Source: an uncultured Lachnospiraceae bacterium
GTDB taxonomy: Bacteria > Bacillota > Clostridia > Lachnospirales > Lachnospiraceae
Direction: 5' to 3'
DNA: 64,000 nucleotides
Assembly (NCBI GenBank): GCA_905233955.1
Contig: CAJOFQ010000001.1
Span: forward strand, 1 to 64,000
Shown: piece after piece, positions 1-8,955 of the stretch
Layout: every line of letters starts with the position of its first letter
Numbering within the stretch: the first letter of the stretch is position 1
Translations under genes and position numbers: made by a program
Notes under the pieces: generated by a model
The model's database searches: none
Told to the model about the DNA's origin: nothing
The model's input: only the letters and a program-made list of their open reading frames with translations

Positions 1-84
1 TCGACATTCCTTGCGGATGGAGGAGCGACTGCAAGCTATTACTACGGACCGCTGCAGCCTGAAAATGAGGTAGGAAATCTTTGA
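1..84 (+). CDS. 3' end of an unidentified CDS (partial, runs off left edge)
   Basis: Frame 1 open from base 1 (STFLADGGATASYYYGPLQPENEVGNL*) ending TGA at 82-84. Confidence 0.4.
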   Translation, partial: STFLADGGATASYYYGPLQPENEVGNL

Positions 85-128
85 TTTCCGTGACCGAACT
101 TATACAGAGTAGAGTTAAGGAGGCAGAG

Positions 129-317
129 ATGAGAAGAAAACATATTTTTGCGCTGTTCCTATGCTTTTTGATGATCTTTGCACTTGCGGCCTGTGGAACT
201 TCTGCAGGAAATACCGCCGAAACGGACAGTACAGCACAGAAAGCAGAATCCACATCAGATATAGCAGAGACGAAACAGCGCAGCAAGCCGAAAATCAGCA
301 GGCAGGTATCGATGTAA
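129..317 (+). pseudogene. Truncated/frameshifted lipoprotein gene
   Basis: Signal peptide with lipobox (MRRKHIFALFLCFLMIFALAACG); the reading continues in another frame (TAQQAENQQAGIDVTADMEAS), indicating a frameshift near 270-285. Confidence 0.55.
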
Positions 318-342
318 CAGCCGACATGGAAGCAAGCTTGTT

Positions 343-756
343 ATGCCGGACAGAGCAAGGGAAATGCTCGAGTACCAGAAGCACTATCAGCATTTGAACG
401 GGTTAGAGTCGGATGATGTAATTGACGGATATAAAGATTTCTGTTTTACAAATAAGAATAGGAATCCTATGATGCCTTCATCTGTCAATAATGTGTTGTA
501 TAACATTGTTCGTAAGTATAACAAGGTAGAATCAGCCCGAGCAGAGGCTAATAATGCCAGACCATGCCTGATTCCAAAGATATCGTCCCATATTTTAAGA
601 CATACAGCATGTACAAGAATGTCGGAGGATGGTGTCGATGCAAAGGTCATTATGAAGTTTTTAGGACATGCATCCATGGACATGACCGATCATTATGACC
701 ATGTATCAGAGGAGAGGATGCTCAGAGAATTCAGGCGTTTGGGTAAAACCAAGTGA
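343..756 (+). pseudogene. Tyrosine recombinase/integrase C-terminal remnant (ICE-type)
   Basis: HILRHTACTRM...LGHASMDMTDHYDHV matches the catalytic H-x-x-R, H and Y motifs; the N-terminal half is missing. Confidence 0.75.
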
Positions 757-782
757 TTTGAAAAGTATTAGCACCAAAAATA

Positions 783-825
783 CTCAGTACACGCTTTACT
801 ACACATTTTAGTACACATTTTTGGC
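783..825. repeat. Short direct repeats (TACTACACATTTTA / TAGTACACATTTTT) just downstream of the integrase remnant
   Basis: Seen in sequence; position fits residual arm-type/attachment-site repeats. Confidence 0.3.
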
Positions 826-937
826 ATAAAAATTTGAAAAAATATGTAAAAATATGATGTTAAATGTAAACATGACAAGTTGGGAAGTGCTTACAAATAC
901 AAGGAAAATCGCCAAAAATCAAGAAATAAAATTTTTA

Positions 938-964
938 TTAGCACTCACTTGACAAGAGTGCTAA
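938..964 (+). promoter_or_regulatory. CIRCE operator (HrcA site)
   Basis: TTAGCACTC-N9-GAGTGCTAA, perfect consensus. Confidence 0.95.
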
Positions 965-977
965 TAAGTGGTATAAC
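949..977 (+). promoter_or_regulatory. Sigma-A type promoter for hsp20
   Basis: TTGACA (949-954)-N17-TATAAC (972-977), embedded in CIRCE. Confidence 0.85.
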
Positions 978-1111
978 ATAATCAGGTCGAGGGAAAAGGA
1001 TATAAGATAATAACCAAGACCGGGAAACCTTTGTAATACACAGGAGATGGAAATGCTTATTTAGTGAGCTTCCTGACATGTGCAAATATTAAATGAATGG
1101 AGGAATGAATT

Positions 1112-1555
1112 ATGTTGATGCCTAGTATTTTTGGAGAGAACTTGTTGGATGACTTTTTTGATTTTGATTATCCCCGCAGGAGAATGCGTACACCGAGTGC
1201 TCCGGCTAACGGCTTGATGAAAACTGATGTCAAGGATAAGGATAATTCTTTTGAGCTTTCAGTTAATCTTCCAGGTGTGAAGAAGGAGGATATCCAGGCA
1301 GAGCTTAAGGATGGTTATCTTACGATTTCTGCTACGCATGGTTCCAGCAAGGATGAGAAGGATGATGATGGTCATTATATCCGTCGTGAACGCTATTTTG
1401 GAAGCGCTTCAAGAAGCTTTTATGTAGGTGAGGATGTAACTCAGGATGATATCAAGGCCAAGTACGAGGATGGCGTTCTGGTAGTTGATATTCCTAAGGT
1501 TGAACCTAAGAAGCCTGAGGTAGAAGAGAAGAAATATATCTCAATCGAAGGATAA
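1112..1555 (+). CDS. Hsp20/alpha-crystallin family small heat shock protein
   Basis: Alpha-crystallin domain (DVKDKDNSFELSVNLPGVKKEDIQAELKDGYLTISA...); CIRCE upstream. Confidence 0.95.
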   Translation: MLMPSIFGENLLDDFFDFDYPRRRMRTPSAPANGLMKTDVKDKDNSFELSVNLPGVKKEDIQAELKDGYLTISATHGSSKDEKDDDGHYIRRERYFGSASRSFYVGEDVTQDDIKAKYEDGVLVVDIPKVEPKKPEVEEKKYISIEG

Positions 1556-1795
1556 TGAATTAAGCCAATCAGATATTTCGCATAATCCATTTTGTGAGAA
1601 CTCAGTCAGGAAGGTTCGTTTGTCATCGTCAGATGTATGGTCGAAGGCAAACGGGCCTTTCCATGCGTATGCAATAAGTTTTTTCTCATCATCGGCATTG
1701 GTTTTTTCTATTTTGAAGCATTTTTCTCCATCGCTGCCAGTAAAGGGGGACAGCTCATAAAATCCCAGAGTCAGCAGTTGTTGATAACTTATCAT
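1541..1795 (-). CDS. Hypothetical small protein (start at MISYQQLL)
   Basis: 84-aa ORF with ordinary composition, convergent with hsp20; weak support. Confidence 0.35.
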   Translation of the reverse strand: MISYQQLLTLGFYELSPFTGSDGEKCFKIEKTNADDEKKLIAYAWKGPFAFDHTSDDDKRTFLTEFSQNGLCEISDWLNSLSFD

Positions 1796-1922
1796 AATAA
1801 CAATTGTTTTTTTATTTGAATGAATTATACTATTGATACAAGGGGTAAGATGCCTTAGGGCTTCATTACTGATACCGTAGTTTATTATAATTTGTGATAT
1901 TTGTCCAGTGGATGGAGAGTTC

Positions 1923-2408
1923 ATGAAGGAACAAGACCAGTTAAACAAAGCTATAATTTTAGCTAAGAATGCGCATAGAGGACAGGTTGATAAGGGTGGT
2001 CATCCTTACGAGGAGCATTTATGTGCTGTGGCCGATGGTTGTCAGTCTACAATAGGAAAAACGGTAGCATGGCTGCATGATATACTCGAAGATACAGAGA
2101 TAACAGAAGATGATCTGCGAAAGGAAGGATTCTCTGATACTGTTATTGAAGCTGTGTTACTGCTTACTAAAAGATACACCAGGAATTTTGATTATTATGA
2201 ATATCTGTGTGGAATATGTGACAATTCAATTGCCAGGGAGGTAAAAAAAGCTGATTTAATAAATAATATGGATCTGTCAAGACTAAAGTCGGTTACAGAT
2301 AAAGATATGGAGTATCACAATAAATATGAGGTTAGCTACAGGTTTTTAAATGGTGATCTGGACAAGGAGTATGAGTTTCCTGACAAATGGTCCAGGTCTG
2401 GCATGTAA
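1923..2408 (+). CDS. HD-domain phosphohydrolase, RelA/SpoT HD-like
   Basis: AHRGQVDKGGHPYEEHL...VAWLHDILEDTEIT motif typical of MESH1/SpoT-type HD hydrolases. Confidence 0.8.
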   Translation: MKEQDQLNKAIILAKNAHRGQVDKGGHPYEEHLCAVADGCQSTIGKTVAWLHDILEDTEITEDDLRKEGFSDTVIEAVLLLTKRYTRNFDYYEYLCGICDNSIAREVKKADLINNMDLSRLKSVTDKDMEYHNKYEVSYRFLNGDLDKEYEFPDKWSRSGM

Positions 2409-2590
2409 TTATTGTGCAATGTGCATAAAATTTTACGCATAGAATTAAATATATTTGCCAAATTATTGCGTTGACAGTTTGTTCCTCGTGTGGTTTAATA
2501 GCGAAATCTTGAATAACACAAGATTATGGGAAGCAAAGTTGTTTGAGACCCAAGAAGTTGTGTTTTACATCTTAGGAAAGGGGGTATTTT

Positions 2591-2818
2591 ATGAAAAATA
2601 TCCAGATTATGCTGACAAACCCTAATGAGGCACAGGAGTTTGTTAATATCGCCTCAAAGTATGATTGTGACATCAGTCTTAACGGTTCGAATTGCTATCT
2701 TGATGCAAAATCGTTCTTAGGAGTTATAACTCAGGGACTTATGTGCAGACTTACTGTCAACTACGATGGAAATGATGAAACCTTCATCCGATCCATAAGG
2801 AAGTTTGCAGTGGCTTAA
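2591..2818 (+). CDS. HPr-like protein lacking the canonical phosphorylatable His
   Basis: Fold-level similarity to HPr (ASKYDCDISL...DAKSFLGV), but no GIHARPA motif; RBS aaaggggg upstream. Confidence 0.7.
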   Translation: MKNIQIMLTNPNEAQEFVNIASKYDCDISLNGSNCYLDAKSFLGVITQGLMCRLTVNYDGNDETFIRSIRKFAVA

Positions 2819-2858
2819 GCGGGTGACAAAATGATTAAAAAAACATATTCAAATGACT

Positions 2859-2897
2859 AAAAAAGGACAATTGGTTGTGATGCCGATTGTCCTTTTC
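2859..2897 (+). terminator. Rho-independent terminator-like hairpin
   Basis: AAAAGGACAATTGG...CCGATTGTCCTTTT stem followed by T-rich sequence. Confidence 0.65.
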
Positions 2898-2980
2898 ATA
2901 GTTGACGAGGTGAATTGATTCCTATAAAATGATATGAAAGTCATTTTGCGCATTACTGGTTACAAATAGGAGGGGAATAA

Positions 2981-4480
2981 GTGAGACATATTGCAAGTCC
3001 AAGCTACAGGCTTTTTTTATCATTATTCATAGCAGCTTTTCTTTGTTTTCCTTGTATTGCTTTGGCGGCTGGTTCAACCAGTATAGCCCTTTCAGGGACT
3101 TCTGTAACTGTTGGGAATAAGGTTACGGTCACTATTGCAGGATCAGATTCTTCCAAGCTTTCTTTGAGATACAATAATAAGGTCTTGAAATTCACAGGGT
3201 GTTCTGCGGCAGGATACTCCACAGAAGCTAATGTTGTATCTTTTAGCGGCAAGTCTGCTCAGGTCACATTTGAAGCTATTGATGCTGGTTCCGGGGATCT
3301 TGTTGTATCATCTGATGTCCTGTCTGGCAGCTCTGCATCGGTGCAGGTAGCTGCGGCCCAGAGCTCTCAGCCGGAACCTGAGGATTCATCTTCAGACGAG
3401 GCTTCTTCCGATGACGCATCAGCAGAGGATGACAATAAGAAAACGGATTCTTCTAAAAGTAGCAGTACAGACGGTGATTTTGTTATTGATGGTATTGCTT
3501 ATGTTCTTTCAGAGCGGTACAGCGATAATGAAATACCTGATGGATTTACTAAAACACAATTGAAGATTCATGGTGGAACCTACAGGGAGCTCACTAATGA
3601 CAAGCTTACATTGGTGTACTTAAAGCCGGCTGATCATATAGAGGGCAGCGGAGTTTTTTATATATATGATAAAGATTCCGACAGTGTTTCTGATTTTGTG
3701 ATCCTTGGAGATTCAAATTATTATGTGATTCCTTCAGATACTAAAAAGGACATACCTGAGACACTTATTGAAACTTCAATTAATATTAATGATTCAGACT
3801 GTACCGCCTTTCAGTATGGAGAAGACGAAAGCGATTTCTATTATGTTTTCGGAACTGACTCAGATGGGGACAAGGGCTGGTTCAGTTATGATTCCAAGGA
3901 TAAGACTGTACAGAGAGCGAACACTGTATTTTTTGAACAGGCTGTTCCTTCCGGGGATGAGACGCAGGAGGCGAATTCTACCAAGAAGAAGGGCAGTAAA
4001 AGCGGCTTTTCTCTTGATTCTATAGATTTTGATGAGCTCCTTGAGGGTGTTTCCTCATCCAGGACAATATTGGCTATCATTATATTTGTAGCTGTTGTTC
4101 TGCTTATTATTCTTCTCGATGTTCTGTTGTTCAGAAGAAAGAACGACTATGATGAGGATGATTTTGACTATGATGATGAAGAGGAATCAAGGTCTTCCGG
4201 CAGTAATGAGCCGGAAGTACTACAGGCAGGAAAGCTGCTGGAGGCTGATGATTTTGAAGAGGCTAATAAACCGCATAGAAGCAAAAAGTTTTTTAACAGG
4301 GAGAAATCCTCTGATATCTGGGATACGGCAGACAGGAGGTTATCTGATACGGGTGATATGCCTCTTGCTAATGATGAATCAGGCAAATTAAAGAAGCAGG
4401 TGTTTAAGGGCAGATCATCGGATTCATCCATGGATGGAGATGATAACAAGATTGATCTGATTGACCTTAATGATTTATAG
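2981..4480 (+). CDS. Secreted/membrane-anchored protein with cohesin-like domain, acidic linker, TM helix and acidic tail
   Basis: GTG start, signal peptide; SIALSGTSVTVGNKVTVTIAGSD... resembles a cohesin beta-sandwich; TM ILAIIIFVAVVLLIILLDVLLF. Confidence 0.65.
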   Translation: MRHIASPSYRLFLSLFIAAFLCFPCIALAAGSTSIALSGTSVTVGNKVTVTIAGSDSSKLSLRYNNKVLKFTGCSAAGYSTEANVVSFSGKSAQVTFEAIDAGSGDLVVSSDVLSGSSASVQVAAAQSSQPEPEDSSSDEASSDDASAEDDNKKTDSSKSSSTDGDFVIDGIAYVLSERYSDNEIPDGFTKTQLKIHGGTYRELTNDKLTLVYLKPADHIEGSGVFYIYDKDSDSVSDFVILGDSNYYVIPSDTKKDIPETLIETSININDSDCTAFQYGEDESDFYYVFGTDSDGDKGWFSYDSKDKTVQRANTVFFEQAVPSGDETQEANSTKKKGSKSGFSLDSIDFDELLEGVSSSRTILAIIIFVAVVLLIILLDVLLFRRKNDYDEDDFDYDDEEESRSSGSNEPEVLQAGKLLEADDFEEANKPHRSKKFFNREKSSDIWDTADRRLSDTGDMPLANDESGKLKKQVFKGRSSDSSMDGDDNKIDLIDLNDL

Positions 4481-4491
4481 AAAGAATACTT

Positions 4492-6951
4492 ATGAACTAC
4501 ACCAAACAATTAAAAAAAGCTTTAGATCATGCAAAAAAAGCGTCAGCGCAGATGGATCACAACTATGTTGGAACTGAACATCTGCTTATTGGGCTCATTC
4601 GCACCAGAAATTCCCTTGCTGCCAGGATTTTGCTTTCTGAGAATGTTGACGAAAAGCATGTTATAACTCTCATTACTGATCTGATTGCGCCCCAGGGGAA
4701 TGTCGCAATCATGGAGCGCGATGGATATACTCCGAAGCTAAAAGCAGTTTTAAACCTGGCGGAGCAGGAGGCTGAGACTGCAGGCACTGATGAAGTTGGT
4801 ACAGAGCACGCATTAATGGCTATTTTAAGAACCTCGGATTGTGCTGGAGCCAGGCTTCTTTCTTCTATGGAGGTTAACCTGCAGAAAACATTTAATGATG
4901 TTTTAATAGCTATGGGAGCTGATGGTGAAAGCTACAGACAGGAGATAAGTCATCGGGGACGCAGTGGTTTCGGGTCAAGCTCCATGCTTTCCCTCTATAC
5001 CAATGACCTTACTGCCAAGGCGGCAGAGGGTGCTTTGGATCCTGTAATAGGCAGAGAGACTGAGATTTCCAGAGTGATTCAGGTTCTGTCCAGACGAACC
5101 AAGAATAATCCATGTCTCATTGGCGAACCCGGAGTAGGTAAGACTGCAATTGTAGAAGGGCTGGCTGAGCGTATATATGCAGGAGGAGTACCTGAGACTG
5201 TAGCTAACAAGAGAGTGTTGTCATTGGACCTTTCAGGGATGGTTGCAGGCAGTAAGTACCGCGGTGAGTTTGAGGAACGCATCAAGAATGTAATAAATGA
5301 GATCATATCCGCCGGAGATATCCTTCTGTTTATTGATGAAATACATACCCTGATAGGAGCAGGCGGCGCGGAAGGATCTCTTGATGCTGCAAATATATTA
5401 AAGCCGGCAATGGCCAGAGGGGAATTGCAGATCATCGGGGCAACTACTATTACAGAATATAGAAAATATGTCGAAAAGGATGCTGCTCTGGAGCGGAGAT
5501 TCCAGCCTGTTAGCATAGAAGAACCGACCGTTGATGAAACGAAAGAGATTCTTTTAGGGATAAGAGAGCTATATGAGGCACATCATAATATTAATATCTC
5601 AAAGGAAGCAATAAATGGTGCTGCAGAGCTCTCCGAGAGATACATTACGGATCGTTTTCTGCCTGATAAGGCGATTGACCTTATGGATGAAGCAGCAGCC
5701 AGAGCCCGTATGGGAGCAACCAAGTCGGCAGAGCGCATATACGCCATGGAAGAGGAGATTCGTTCACTTGCCATGGCAATGGAAAGCGCCATAACAGACG
5801 GAGATATGGATGAGGCTCACGAACTTCGTCAGGAGAGAGAGCATCTTAAGAACAGAGTTGAGAAATTAAGGTTAAGACAGGAAAGGCAAAGACTCAAGAA
5901 AAAAATAACTCTCCAGTACGAAGATATTGCAGATGTAGTATATATGTGGACCAAAATACCGGTATCAAAGCTGGTTGAGTCTGAGACGAAGCGTCTTCAG
6001 AACCTGGAAAAGACCATACACAAGCGTGTTATAGGCCAGGAAGATGCTGTATCGGCTGTTGCCAGAGCTGTAAGGCGGGGCAGGGTTGGATTAAAAGAAC
6101 CCCAGAGGCCTATTGGCTCGTTTTTGTTCCTGGGTCCTACAGGAGTCGGCAAGACTGAGATATCAAAGGCTCTGGCGGAAGCTATGTTTGGAAGTGAGGA
6201 TAACCTTATAAGGGTCGATATGACTGAATACATGGAGAAGCATTCTGTTTCCAAGATGATAGGCTCTCCTCCGGGATATGTTGGTTACGAAGAGGGAGGC
6301 CAGCTTTCTGAGAAGGTTCGGCGAAATCCTTATTCTGTTATTCTTTTTGATGAGATAGAAAAGGCTCATCAGGATGTTTTTAATGTTCTGCTTCAGGTTC
6401 TAGATGATGGGCATATTACTGATGCCCAGGGGAGAAAGGTAGATTTTAAAAATACAATAATAATTATGACCTCCAATGCGGGAGCCAGAGAGATTATTGA
6501 ACCTAAAAAGCTTGGATTTGATCATGAGACTAACGAAGAACACGATTATGAATACATGAAAAACCGTGTTATGGAGGAGTTAAAGCAGTCTTTCAAGCCG
6601 GAGTTTTTGAATCGTATTGATGAAACAATTGTGTTTAGAGCCTTAAATAAGGAGGATATGAAGCTTATAGTCGGTATCCTGACTAAGTCTCTGATAAAGC
6701 GGTGCAGTGATCAGATGGACATTAAGCTTACCATACCCGGAAGTGTGAAAAAATTTATTGTTGACAAAGCTTATGATCCTAAATATGGAGCAAGACCTCT
6801 GCGCAGGGCTATTCAAACTGATATTGAGGATGTTCTAACGGAGCAGATTCTGATGGGTGAGATCGGGCCACAGGATAAGATTACGGCCAAGGTTACAGAG
6901 GATAAGATATCCTTTCAAAAGAATAAAAAGAAAGTGACACAGGAGGACTAA
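4492..6951 (+). CDS. clpC: ATP-dependent Clp protease ATP-binding subunit ClpC
   Basis: N-terminal Clp repeats, two AAA modules (GEPGVGKTA, GPTGVGKTE), UVR-like middle region. Confidence 0.95.
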   Translation: MNYTKQLKKALDHAKKASAQMDHNYVGTEHLLIGLIRTRNSLAARILLSENVDEKHVITLITDLIAPQGNVAIMERDGYTPKLKAVLNLAEQEAETAGTDEVGTEHALMAILRTSDCAGARLLSSMEVNLQKTFNDVLIAMGADGESYRQEISHRGRSGFGSSSMLSLYTNDLTAKAAEGALDPVIGRETEISRVIQVLSRRTKNNPCLIGEPGVGKTAIVEGLAERIYAGGVPETVANKRVLSLDLSGMVAGSKYRGEFEERIKNVINEIISAGDILLFIDEIHTLIGAGGAEGSLDAANILKPAMARGELQIIGATTITEYRKYVEKDAALERRFQPVSIEEPTVDETKEILLGIRELYEAHHNINISKEAINGAAELSERYITDRFLPDKAIDLMDEAAARARMGATKSAERIYAMEEEIRSLAMAMESAITDGDMDEAHELRQEREHLKNRVEKLRLRQERQRLKKKITLQYEDIADVVYMWTKIPVSKLVESETKRLQNLEKTIHKRVIGQEDAVSAVARAVRRGRVGLKEPQRPIGSFLFLGPTGVGKTEISKALAEAMFGSEDNLIRVDMTEYMEKHSVSKMIGSPPGYVGYEEGGQLSEKVRRNPYSVILFDEIEKAHQDVFNVLLQVLDDGHITDAQGRKVDFKNTIIIMTSNAGAREIIEPKKLGFDHETNEEHDYEYMKNRVMEELKQSFKPEFLNRIDETIVFRALNKEDMKLIVGILTKSLIKRCSDQMDIKLTIPGSVKKFIVDKAYDPKYGARPLRRAIQTDIEDVLTEQILMGEIGPQDKITAKVTEDKISFQKNKKKVTQED

Positions 6952-6952
6952 G

Positions 6953-7366
6953 ATGGCAGTTATCAGTGAGTTAATTCGTAGCGAAGCGGATCAAACGCTG
7001 TCCTTTGGCGATTACACATTATCGTCAAAAACCAAAAAAGACGATTTTTCCTTCAACGGATCCAACTACAAGGTTAAGACCTTTAAGGAGATAACCAAGC
7101 TGGAACGGGATGATATGTTTGTATATGAGTCTGTACCGGGAACTGCGGTTAATCATTTAAAGATCACAGATGATGTAGTTACTTTCATAGTTGAGGGCGC
7201 TAATGACGCAGAATTTACTTTGGAGTTAGACCCTGAAACAGAATATGAGATATCAATAGACGGTGCTTATTCCGGAACTATGAAGACTAATCTTGGCGGC
7301 AAACTGTCAGTTGGCGTTGAGCTTGAGGAAGGTATGCCTGTTTCTGTCCGTGTTGAAAGGGCTTAG
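6953..7366 (+). CDS. Conserved 137-aa protein of unknown function between clpC and radA
   Basis: Tightly packed ORF with 1-3 nt gaps on each side. Confidence 0.8.
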   Translation: MAVISELIRSEADQTLSFGDYTLSSKTKKDDFSFNGSNYKVKTFKEITKLERDDMFVYESVPGTAVNHLKITDDVVTFIVEGANDAEFTLELDPETEYEISIDGAYSGTMKTNLGGKLSVGVELEEGMPVSVRVERA

Positions 7367-7369
7367 TTA

Positions 7370-8740
7370 ATGCCTAAATCCAAGTTGCGATCAAGTGTAT
7401 TTTTCTGCCAGAATTGCGGTTATGAATCCTCTAAATGGGCGGGACAGTGTCCCGCTTGTAAGGAGTGGAATACATTTGTAGAAGAGGTTGTAGATAAAAG
7501 CACTTCTAAATCATTACAATCAGTCCGGGCAGCGCGCAGTATTGAACCTAAGAGCGTATCACAGATATCTGTTATGGACGAGATTAGGATATCGACTCAT
7601 ATGGAGGAGTTTGACCGTGTACTCGGCGGAGGTATTGTAAGAGGTTCGCTGGTGTTGGTTGGAGGCGATCCCGGGATAGGAAAGTCAACGCTGCTTCTTC
7701 AGCTTTGCAGAGAGCTGTGCAGTGATAATTTAAAGCTTTTATACATTTCAGGGGAAGAGTCACTTCAGCAGATTAAGCTGAGAGCGGATCGCATGGGAAG
7801 CTTTTCTGATGCGTTGTCATTGCTGTGTGAGACTAATCTGGATCTGATCAGACAGGTTATAGAAAGAACTAAGCCGGATATAGTGATCATAGATTCTATT
7901 CAGACGATGTATAACGAAGCTGTAGGTTCTGCTCCCGGAAGCGTGTCTCAGGTCAGAGAATCTACATCTGTGTTGATGCAGATGGCCAAGGGAACCGGTG
8001 TAACTGTATTTGTTGTAGGTCATGTAACAAAAGAGGGAACGGTTGCCGGTCCGCGTGTTTTGGAGCATATGGTGGATACTGTCTTGTATTTCGAAGGAGA
8101 CAGGTATGCTTCATACCGAATATTGCGGGGAGTAAAGAATCGATTTGGTTCTACCAATGAGATCGGTGTGTTTGAAATGCGCCGTGAAGGACTCATAGAG
8201 GTTAAAAATCCTTCCGAATACATGCTTTCAGGCAGACCCGAAGGAGCAAGCGGATCAGTGGTCGCCTGCAGTGTAGAAGGAACCAGACCCATTCTGGTGG
8301 AATTACAGGCACTTGTGACCAGGACGAATTTTGGAATGCCCAGAAGAACTGCTGCAGGGTGCGATCATAACCGGGTAAATCTTCTTATGGCGGTTCTGGA
8401 AAAAAGATTAGGAATGCATCTGTCCGATTATGATGCATATGTGAATATTGCAGGCGGACTTAAGATGAACGAACCCGCCATAGATCTGGGAATTGTGCTG
8501 GCGATAGTATCTTCATACAGGGATCGTGCTATCTCGGATTCGGTGCTGGTATTTGGGGAAGTAGGCCTTTCAGGTGAGGTTCGTGCAGTAAGTATGGCTG
8601 AGTCCAGAGTAGCAGAGGCGTGCAAGCTTGGATTTTCGGAGTGTATCCTGCCAAAGGTTTCGGTTACCCCGGAGCTGTCGTCATATCCTATAAAGCTGAT
8701 AGGAGTATCATCTGTCTCGGAAGCGGTGGATTTGGTGTGA
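7370..8740 (+). CDS. radA: DNA repair protein RadA/Sms
   Basis: N-terminal zinc finger CQNCGYESSKWAGQCPACKEWNT, Walker A GGDPGIGKST, KNRFG motif, Lon-like C-terminus. Confidence 0.97.
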   Translation: MPKSKLRSSVFFCQNCGYESSKWAGQCPACKEWNTFVEEVVDKSTSKSLQSVRAARSIEPKSVSQISVMDEIRISTHMEEFDRVLGGGIVRGSLVLVGGDPGIGKSTLLLQLCRELCSDNLKLLYISGEESLQQIKLRADRMGSFSDALSLLCETNLDLIRQVIERTKPDIVIIDSIQTMYNEAVGSAPGSVSQVRESTSVLMQMAKGTGVTVFVVGHVTKEGTVAGPRVLEHMVDTVLYFEGDRYASYRILRGVKNRFGSTNEIGVFEMRREGLIEVKNPSEYMLSGRPEGASGSVVACSVEGTRPILVELQALVTRTNFGMPRRTAAGCDHNRVNLLMAVLEKRLGMHLSDYDAYVNIAGGLKMNEPAIDLGIVLAIVSSYRDRAISDSVLVFGEVGLSGEVRAVSMAESRVAEACKLGFSECILPKVSVTPELSSYPIKLIGVSSVSEAVDLV

Positions 8741-8892
8741 TTTAAGGAAATACTGGATCAATAAGTATTTCCTTAAAAAATTTTTCACTGACCCCCATAT
8801 TTTGTGGTAGGGTATCGTATTTATTAGTGTAATCATACAACAAGTAACATGGAACAGTCGAATTACAAAAAAGGTTTTACGCGACATGGAAG

Positions 8893-8924
8893 AGGCAGGG
8901 CAACGGTTTATGTCCTGCCTTTTT
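8893..8924 (+). terminator. Hairpin with U-tract upstream of the NlpC/P60 gene (terminator or attenuator)
   Basis: AGGCAGG-N14-CCTGCCT then TTTT; lies about 32 nt before the start codon. Confidence 0.55.
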
Positions 8925-8955
8925 CTTAATCAAACAACACACATTTGATGAGGGA

